This document shows, piece after piece, positions 59,058 to 64,000 of a stretch of 64,000 nt of DNA. The stretch is taken from contig CAJUTR010000013.1 of NCBI GenBank assembly GCA_910589665.1, positions 5,249-69,248 of the forward strand, in the 5' to 3' direction. A program made the translations under genes and the position numbers. Each line of letters starts with the position of its first letter. Position 1 is the first letter of the stretch. Below the pieces are notes generated by a model. It was not told the DNA's origin, searched no databases, and saw only the letters and a list, made by a program, of their open reading frames with translations. Source of the stretch: an uncultured Eubacterium sp. (GTDB lineage Bacteria > Bacillota > Clostridia > Lachnospirales > Lachnospiraceae).

Positions 59058-60941
59058 ATGTGCGGTATTGCTGGTTTTTATCAAAACAAATACGATTTCC
59101 TGTCACCATCCAATGGTGGCAAATCAAAGAATAACAAATGGTATCATACATTGGTCCAAATGAAGAACTGCCTCAGACACCGCGGCCCGGACGATGAAAA
59201 TGTACAATTGTACCACCACGCCGGGCTGGCACACACGCGTCTGTCGATCCGGGACCTCCAGGGCGGCACACAGCCAATGACCGCTTCCTATCAGGGGATC
59301 ACGGCAACGATCGTCTACAACGGAGAAATATATAATACAGCCCAATTGCGGGAAACTCTTTCCGCGTATCCGCTCCGCTGGCATACAACCGGCGACACGG
59401 AAGTGATCCTCAATGGGTTTCTGGCAATGGGCGAGCGTTTCTTTGAACAGCTGAACGGCATATATGCTTTTGCTATTTATGTGGAAAAAAGCAAAACGCT
59501 CCTTCTGGCAAGGGATCCCCTCGGCGTAAAACCATTGTTTTACCAAATATACGACGATACGCTCGTGTTCGGCTCGGAACCGAAAACACTATTTGCTTAC
59601 GGCATACCCCCGGCCGCCGATACGGACTGCTGGAATGAAATTTTCAGCGTCGGGCCGGCACGAACATTGGGAAAAGGCGGATTTGCTCACATGAAAGAGG
59701 TTCTGCCGGGAGAATGCGCCACGTTCTCCCCGCGCAACACCCCTCCGTTTTTCCACTGCCAGACATGGTGCTTTTGGGCGCTGCAGGCCAGACCGCACAC
59801 AGACTCCTACGAGCAGACGGTAGAACGGGTAAACTGGCTCGTCGAAGACAGCATCGAGCGGCAGATGGTGTCCGATATCCCGATCTGCAGCTTCTTATCC
59901 GGCGGCCTTGACAGCTCGCTCGTCGCTGCCGTCTGCCAAAGCAAATTAAAAGCAACGGGACGTATCCTGAACACGTTCTCCTTTGATTTCAAGGATAACT
60001 CAAAAAATTTTCAGGCAAATGCGTTCCAATCCTCGCTCGACCGACCGTTCGCCGAGGAAATGGCATCCTATATCGGCAGTAACCACACGTTTTTAGAATG
60101 TGACAACCAGACACAGGCGGATTACCTGTACAAAGCGGTAGACGCTAGAGATTTCCCCTGCATGGCAGATGTGGAATCCTCCATGCTGTATTTTTGCGAG
60201 CTGGTATCACAGACGAACCAGGTGGCGCTGACCGGGGAATGTGCCGACGAGATCTTCGGCGGCTATCCGTGGTTCCACAGGGAAGATCTGTGGCAGAAAC
60301 ACGCCTTCCCGTGGTCGTGGGATATGGCAGCGAGGAAAGCGCTCCTAACCGACGATTTCGCTTCCTCCCTGCATATGGAAGATTACTCCCAGAACGCTTA
60401 TCTGGATACGATCCGCAGCACGCCGCGCCTGTCCGAAGACACTCCGCAGGAAGCAAGACGCCGGGAAATCGCATGGCTGAATATCCGCTGGTTTATGATG
60501 ACACTGCTGAACCGCATGGACCGGGCAAGTATGTACTCCGGCCTGGAAGCACGCGTTCCGTTTGCCGATCACCGCATTTTAGACTATGTATACAGCATTC
60601 CGTGGGACTACAAGTGCCGGAACGGGCAGACAAAGAGCCTGCTCGTGGAAGCTGGCAAAGCTTTTTTACCGGATTCTGTTCTGTACCGGAAAAAAAGCCC
60701 TTATCCCAAAACGTACGACCCTGCTTACGAGGTTCTTCTAGCTGACCGCCTCCGCGAGATGGTTTATCAGACAAATTCCCCGCTGGCTGGCATTCTTGAC
60801 AAAAAGAAGCTGGAACATTTCCTCTCGTCTCCGAGCGATTACGGAAAACCATGGTACGGCCAGCTCATGGCCGGCCCGCAGATGCTGGCTTATTTCCTTC
60901 AGGTCGGATACTGGATCGAAACGTATTCCATCGCTCTCTGA
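59058..60941 (+). CDS. asnB: Asparagine synthase (glutamine-hydrolysing)
   Basis: The 627-aa enzyme makes asparagine from aspartate, glutamine and ATP. Cys2 of MCGIAGF is the N-terminal nucleophile of the glutaminase domain, supported by LRHRGPDDE, VYNGEIYN and GDTEVIL. The synthetase domain has the PP-loop SFLSGGLDSSLVAAV near residue 283 and ECADEIFGGYPWFHRE, MASYIGSNHTF and YSGLEARVPFADHRILDYV. GAGGA precedes the start. It follows dpaB by 49 bp in the same direction; like Bacillus asnO it may be a sporulation-time enzyme (inference). Confidence 0.95.
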   Translation: MCGIAGFYQNKYDFLSPSNGGKSKNNKWYHTLVQMKNCLRHRGPDDENVQLYHHAGLAHTRLSIRDLQGGTQPMTASYQGITATIVYNGEIYNTAQLRETLSAYPLRWHTTGDTEVILNGFLAMGERFFEQLNGIYAFAIYVEKSKTLLLARDPLGVKPLFYQIYDDTLVFGSEPKTLFAYGIPPAADTDCWNEIFSVGPARTLGKGGFAHMKEVLPGECATFSPRNTPPFFHCQTWCFWALQARPHTDSYEQTVERVNWLVEDSIERQMVSDIPICSFLSGGLDSSLVAAVCQSKLKATGRILNTFSFDFKDNSKNFQANAFQSSLDRPFAEEMASYIGSNHTFLECDNQTQADYLYKAVDARDFPCMADVESSMLYFCELVSQTNQVALTGECADEIFGGYPWFHREDLWQKHAFPWSWDMAARKALLTDDFASSLHMEDYSQNAYLDTIRSTPRLSEDTPQEARRREIAWLNIRWFMMTLLNRMDRASMYSGLEARVPFADHRILDYVYSIPWDYKCRNGQTKSLLVEAGKAFLPDSVLYRKKSPYPKTYDPAYEVLLADRLREMVYQTNSPLAGILDKKKLEHFLSSPSDYGKPWYGQLMAGPQMLAYFLQVGYWIETYSIAL

Positions 60942-60965
60942 TGAAAGAGTTCTTAAAATAGACGC

Positions 60966-61006
60966 AAAAATGGATGAGACGATATCGCGCCTCATCCATT
61001 TTTTTG
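60966..61006 (+). terminator. Terminator after asnB
   Basis: aaaaatggatgag (60966-60978) pairs perfectly with ctcatccattttt (60991-61003), followed by Ts; the A-run on the other side lets it serve the converging PepSY gene too. Confidence 0.9.
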
Positions 61007-61021
61007 CCATACCGCTCCGGG

Positions 61022-61546
61022 TCAGTCCTCATCGAACGCTTCCTCTTCCCATTCCAGGATTTCTCCGCTCACGGCATCTATTTCAAAATCGTATTCTTTT
61101 CCCTGATAGAAGATCGACCCCTCATAAATTTCCTTTCCGTCATCCCATTCGCTGTGGATGCTGACATCAGATTCCTTTGCCCCTTTCACCCGTTCCAAAG
61201 CGATCTGGGCTGCTTTTTCTTTTGAGATCTTTTTACTCGATGACGTATCCGAGGATGAACCTGTCTGATCAGAAGTGTTGTTTTCGTCTGTCAAGCCACC
61301 GTCGTCCGTTGCACTCGGTTTTGCCGACGTTACGCCGGCAGACGTCTCATCCGCGTCATCCAGCGCCCCATCCGTATCATCCTGGCCAGGATTCGTAACC
61401 TCCGGCGCCTCAGATGCTTCTGCCATATCAGTTGCCGCCGGCGGATCTGTTACCGTCACAGGTTCTTTTTCGGATTTTCCACATCCAGCTGCAAATACGG
61501 AAATCAAGAGACCGATCCCACACAATAATACTGTTTTCCTTTTCAT
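61022..61546 (-). CDS. PepSY-domain lipoprotein
   Basis: The 174-aa protein begins MKRKTVLLCGIGLLISVFAAGCGKSEKE, a lipoprotein signal with lipobox FAAGC (Cys near residue 22). A long Asp/Ser/Thr/Glu-rich disordered linker (to about residue 105) leads to a C-terminal PepSY domain: ISKEKAAQIALERVKGAKESDVSIHSEWDDGKEIYEGSIFYQGKEYDFEIDAVSGEILEWEEE. It is attached to the outer face of the membrane. PepSY proteins often inhibit or assist secreted peptidases, but the target here is unknown. It converges with asnB. Confidence 0.88.
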   Translation of the reverse strand: MKRKTVLLCGIGLLISVFAAGCGKSEKEPVTVTDPPAATDMAEASEAPEVTNPGQDDTDGALDDADETSAGVTSAKPSATDDGGLTDENNTSDQTGSSSDTSSSKKISKEKAAQIALERVKGAKESDVSIHSEWDDGKEIYEGSIFYQGKEYDFEIDAVSGEILEWEEEAFDED

Positions 61547-61659
61547 CGTATTCCTCCATTTCTAAACGTTGTTAAGAAACATGCCTATGGCGATATTTCC
61601 TCTTTTTTAGTATGTCTGAAACCTAATCCGATTATAACAGTCAGCCGCATAGGATCGGA

Positions 61660-63279
61660 TCATTTGACAACGATTTTTTTCGTATTAGACATTTTACTGT
61701 ACGACACCGTTGTTTTGCCACCTGCATTTGTTTTCTGATACGCTTTGACATATAGATATGTTGTCGCATGTTTCGTCAGTTTCAATGTAAGTTTACACGT
61801 CTTTTTCCCGACGCTCTTAACCTTTTTAAACTTGATGCTCTTTGCCTTTTTCGCCTTTGTTCCCTTTTTCACCACCTTTTTATAAATGACATAACCGCCT
61901 GCCTTGTGATTCTTTGTCCAGGACAGCGTCACCTTGTTTCCTTTCCTGCTCTTTTTCACTTGCGTCAGCTTCACAGGTGAAACAGTTATGTCTGGCGCAT
62001 CCGTCACGACCGGAGCTGGCGCCGGCGTAATGGTAACTGGCACAGCCGGCGCCGGAGTGACTCCTGCCAGCGCTTTTGCACTCGCGTTATTCGTATTCGC
62101 CAGCGCCTGAAGCGTAGAGCCACCGACATTCGCAAACGCATTTGGCGCAATCGTTACGTTTTCATTGATGGTGATCTCTTTTATATTGCTCGCGTTTTTA
62201 AAAGCATCTTCCGCAATATCGGTCAGTGTATCTGGCAGTTTCACCGTCTCCAGATTTCCACACCCCTCGAAGGTACCCTTCTCCACTTCCGACAGCCCGT
62301 CGGAAAAGTTCACGCTGTGGATACCAGCATTCTGAAACGCAAATTCTCCCACCGTATACGGAGTACTCGACTGCACCGTTACGTCCAAAATGTTTCCACA
62401 GTTGGCAAACGCGCGCTCCCCGATCGAGGACACCGTTCCCCGGATCGTGACATAATGAATGCCGCTGTTCTCGAATACACCGGATCCGATTTCATTCATA
62501 TTTCCCTGCTCGCTTACTATAAATGCGTGGATATTTGCCGTTCCCTGGAACGCATCCGCCCCCAGTTTCCCGATAGATCCGTCTACGGTAAAATTGTGGA
62601 TGCCGCTGTTCTTAAATGCGCATTCGCCAATTTCTGTTATGCCGGCGCCTTCTTTTACAACAACTTCCAGCAGATTTCCCGTGTTTTCAAAGGCATTGTT
62701 ACCGATGAAGAGATTCGGACTCGTAAACGTAATATTTTTTACGGGAGAATTATAAAAGGCCCGGTATCCAATTTTGGTTAAATGGCTCGGCAACCCTTCG
62801 ACCGCGACGGCCGATCCAGTTTCCACCGTCGGTATGTTCGTAACGGTCTGTTCTGCTCCGGCAGATTCTACCTCGGCAAATTCTCCTGTCGGCGTATAGG
62901 TATAACTTGATACATGGTCCACCGCATACGACGAAAAAGCTTCCTCCCCAATGATCTCCAGCGTATCCGGCAGATACAGGTTATGAATGTTCGTCCCCGC
63001 GTTCGCAAACGCCTTCGTGCCTACCGCACGTACCTTTTGACCGCGGACAGCCGCCGGTACGACGATATCGGTCATATTCGGCCCGCCTGCCGGCGGCCGG
63101 AAGTCCGTGATCGTCAGTACCCCATCCACATATTGGGTCACAAAAAGGTTCTCGTCGGTCATGTCGAGCGATGTTTGTTCGTCTGCAGATACCTGTTTCT
63201 CGCGCAATGGTGTAAATGCTATCGTAAAAATAAAACACAAAACCGCAGCCATCATTAATTTTTTCACATGGTTTAACAT
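61660..63279 (-). CDS. Secreted BspA-type leucine-rich repeat surface protein
   Basis: The 539-aa protein has a signal peptide (KKLMMAAVLCFIFTIAFTPLREKQVSA). A tandem array of LRR_5 units follows, of the kind xxIGExAFxNxGIHxVxIxxxVxxIG (for example EIGECAFKNSGIHNFTVDGSIGKLGADAFQGTANIHAFIV), from about residue 75 to 390. A Pro/Ala/Thr linker leads to a Lys-rich fibronectin type III-like domain (TLSWTKNHKAGGYVIYKKV). There is no LPXTG or transmembrane anchor, so it is secreted or charge-bound to the wall. AAGGAGG before the ATG at 63279 sets the start. Such proteins usually mediate adhesion in gut clostridia. Confidence 0.9.
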   Translation of the reverse strand: MLNHVKKLMMAAVLCFIFTIAFTPLREKQVSADEQTSLDMTDENLFVTQYVDGVLTITDFRPPAGGPNMTDIVVPAAVRGQKVRAVGTKAFANAGTNIHNLYLPDTLEIIGEEAFSSYAVDHVSSYTYTPTGEFAEVESAGAEQTVTNIPTVETGSAVAVEGLPSHLTKIGYRAFYNSPVKNITFTSPNLFIGNNAFENTGNLLEVVVKEGAGITEIGECAFKNSGIHNFTVDGSIGKLGADAFQGTANIHAFIVSEQGNMNEIGSGVFENSGIHYVTIRGTVSSIGERAFANCGNILDVTVQSSTPYTVGEFAFQNAGIHSVNFSDGLSEVEKGTFEGCGNLETVKLPDTLTDIAEDAFKNASNIKEITINENVTIAPNAFANVGGSTLQALANTNNASAKALAGVTPAPAVPVTITPAPAPVVTDAPDITVSPVKLTQVKKSRKGNKVTLSWTKNHKAGGYVIYKKVVKKGTKAKKAKSIKFKKVKSVGKKTCKLTLKLTKHATTYLYVKAYQKTNAGGKTTVSYSKMSNTKKIVVK

Positions 63280-63385
63280 ACTTATCCCTCCTTGACATAT
63301 CAATTCAATTTTACCATATTTTTCTTTTTCTGGCAACTGGATCGTTTCACAGGCTGCTCCGCTTAGTAAGCTCCATGTTTGACGA

Positions 63386-63949
63386 TTATCTGACCACCCT
63401 TCTCATGATCTCTTCCCCGTTCTCTTTGAGCCATTTTCTCTTTTGTTTATAATCCGGCATCATATGTTCCACTTCTGCCCAGAATTTCGAAGAATGGTTC
63501 ATTTGCTTCCGATGGCATAATTCGTGGATCACGACATAATCCTGAACATCGTCAGGTGTGAGCATGAGCAGGCAGTTAAAATTCAGATTCCCTTTCCCGC
63601 TGCAGCTCCCCCATCGGGTCTTTTGGTTCCGAATGGTAATACGCCCATAATCCACGCCGATCTTTTCCGCAAAACGCTGTACTTTTTGCGGAAGGATCCT
63701 TATTGCCTCATCTGCTAATTCCTTTATCTCCTGTGCGCTAAGACGATGCCAATCCGTTTCCTGTTCTCTGCGCCGCCTCTCTTTTACGATCGCTCTGTGT
63801 TTTGAAATCCAGTTTGATTTTTCTCTTAAAAAGTCACAAATTTCCGTATCCGTCGTGAAGTACGGCGCGCGTACCCGAAGATGTCCATCCGGACATATTT
63901 GTATTTCCATGCTCTTTCGCTTGCTTCTTATAATTTCCACATCTGTCAT
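63386..63949 (-). CDS. YgjP/WLM-type zinc metallopeptidase
   Basis: M48-superfamily (YgjP, DUF45) protein of 187 aa with the zinc motif YVVIHELCHRKQMNHSSKFWAEVEHMMPDYK, where HELCH plus a downstream His/Glu bind the metal, and the family's TRWGSCSGKGNLNFNCLLMLTP core. The N-terminus reads IIRSKRKSMEIQICPDGHLRVRAPYFTTDTEICDFLREKSNWI. The start at 63949 follows AAGGCGG; the longer ORF to 63997 adds 16 residues. No operon partner is visible. YgjP-type proteins are sometimes linked to type I restriction loci or DNA repair; no such gene is present here. Confidence 0.88.
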   Translation of the reverse strand: MTDVEIIRSKRKSMEIQICPDGHLRVRAPYFTTDTEICDFLREKSNWISKHRAIVKERRRREQETDWHRLSAQEIKELADEAIRILPQKVQRFAEKIGVDYGRITIRNQKTRWGSCSGKGNLNFNCLLMLTPDDVQDYVVIHELCHRKQMNHSSKFWAEVEHMMPDYKQKRKWLKENGEEIMRRVVR

Positions 63950-64000
63950 TATTATAATCCGCCTTTCTGCGAAAGGCACCAATACGTCATGAAACATGTT

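Noticed and set aside
1..64000. CRISPR array or prophage
   Set aside because: No regularly spaced short repeats, cas operon, integrase, capsid, terminase or lysis genes were seen in the window.

Overview
The window reads as chromosomal DNA of a spore-forming, anaerobic, probably motile member of the Clostridia, most likely Lachnospiraceae. Support comes from the sporulation genes (spoIIAA-spoIIAB-sigF, dipicolinate synthase A/B, a SpoVAF/GerA-type protein), a valS T-box, a large Gram-positive-type SRP RNA, the long form of HPF, a DUF4250 protein, [FeFe]-hydrogenase and chemotaxis-type signalling proteins, and strong Shine-Dalgarno sequences before almost every gene. I see no plasmid backbone, prophage or CRISPR array. 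Species cannot be fixed from sequence alone.

Layout: 1-5.3 kb is a minus-strand run secA-prfB-cheW-hom (hom cut by the window edge). At 6.0 kb hpf has its own promoter, with a compact cluster of DnaA-box 9-mers just upstream. 6.2-12.4 kb holds an RlmI-like methyltransferase, a YdjG/YdjH/YdjI-like membrane-stress cassette lacking PspA, and a GH36 alpha-galactosidase. 12.5-15.9 kb holds tRNA-Arg, the spoIIA operon and a zinc-ribbon/TPR membrane protein. 16-19.1 kb is valS with its T-box. 19.3-22.2 kb has a CLC transporter with fluoride-type features, a frameshifted small gene, a GNAT and a four-tRNA operon (Glu, CAT, Asp, Leu).

22-33 kb is a signalling block: a hemerythrin/CheX-like/receiver protein, a VanY-type peptidase, a two-component system with a membrane partner, and an apparent operon of receiver protein, PocR-type hybrid kinase and membrane MutS-like ATPase. 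33-38 kb carries a nuclease-helicase fusion, a CvfB-like S1 protein, an acyl-ACP thioesterase, a GNAT and DUF4250. 38.2-40.1 kb is a patch of decayed genes and mobile-element remnants, followed by a secreted GH30 xylanase with its own promoter and repeated operator-like sequence.

42-46 kb has an [FeFe]-hydrogenase-like/methyl-accepting sensor fusion, a SpoVAF-like gene and a 50-aa ORF. 46-52.7 kb is a minus-strand stretch with murA, moxR, DUF58 and a transglutaminase-fold protein lacking its catalytic Cys. 52.8-57.1 kb is a pair of poorly characterised genes: a TPR protein ending in a degenerate AAA+ domain, and a cyclic-nucleotide-binding-domain protein, downstream of the SRP RNA gene. 57.6-60.9 kb is dpaA-dpaB-asnB on the plus strand. 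The window ends with a PepSY lipoprotein, a leucine-rich-repeat surface protein and a YgjP-type metallopeptidase.

Start sites were moved from the longest ORF wherever a clear Shine-Dalgarno sequence favoured an internal start. Functions are inferred from motifs and remembered family features; no database search was run.
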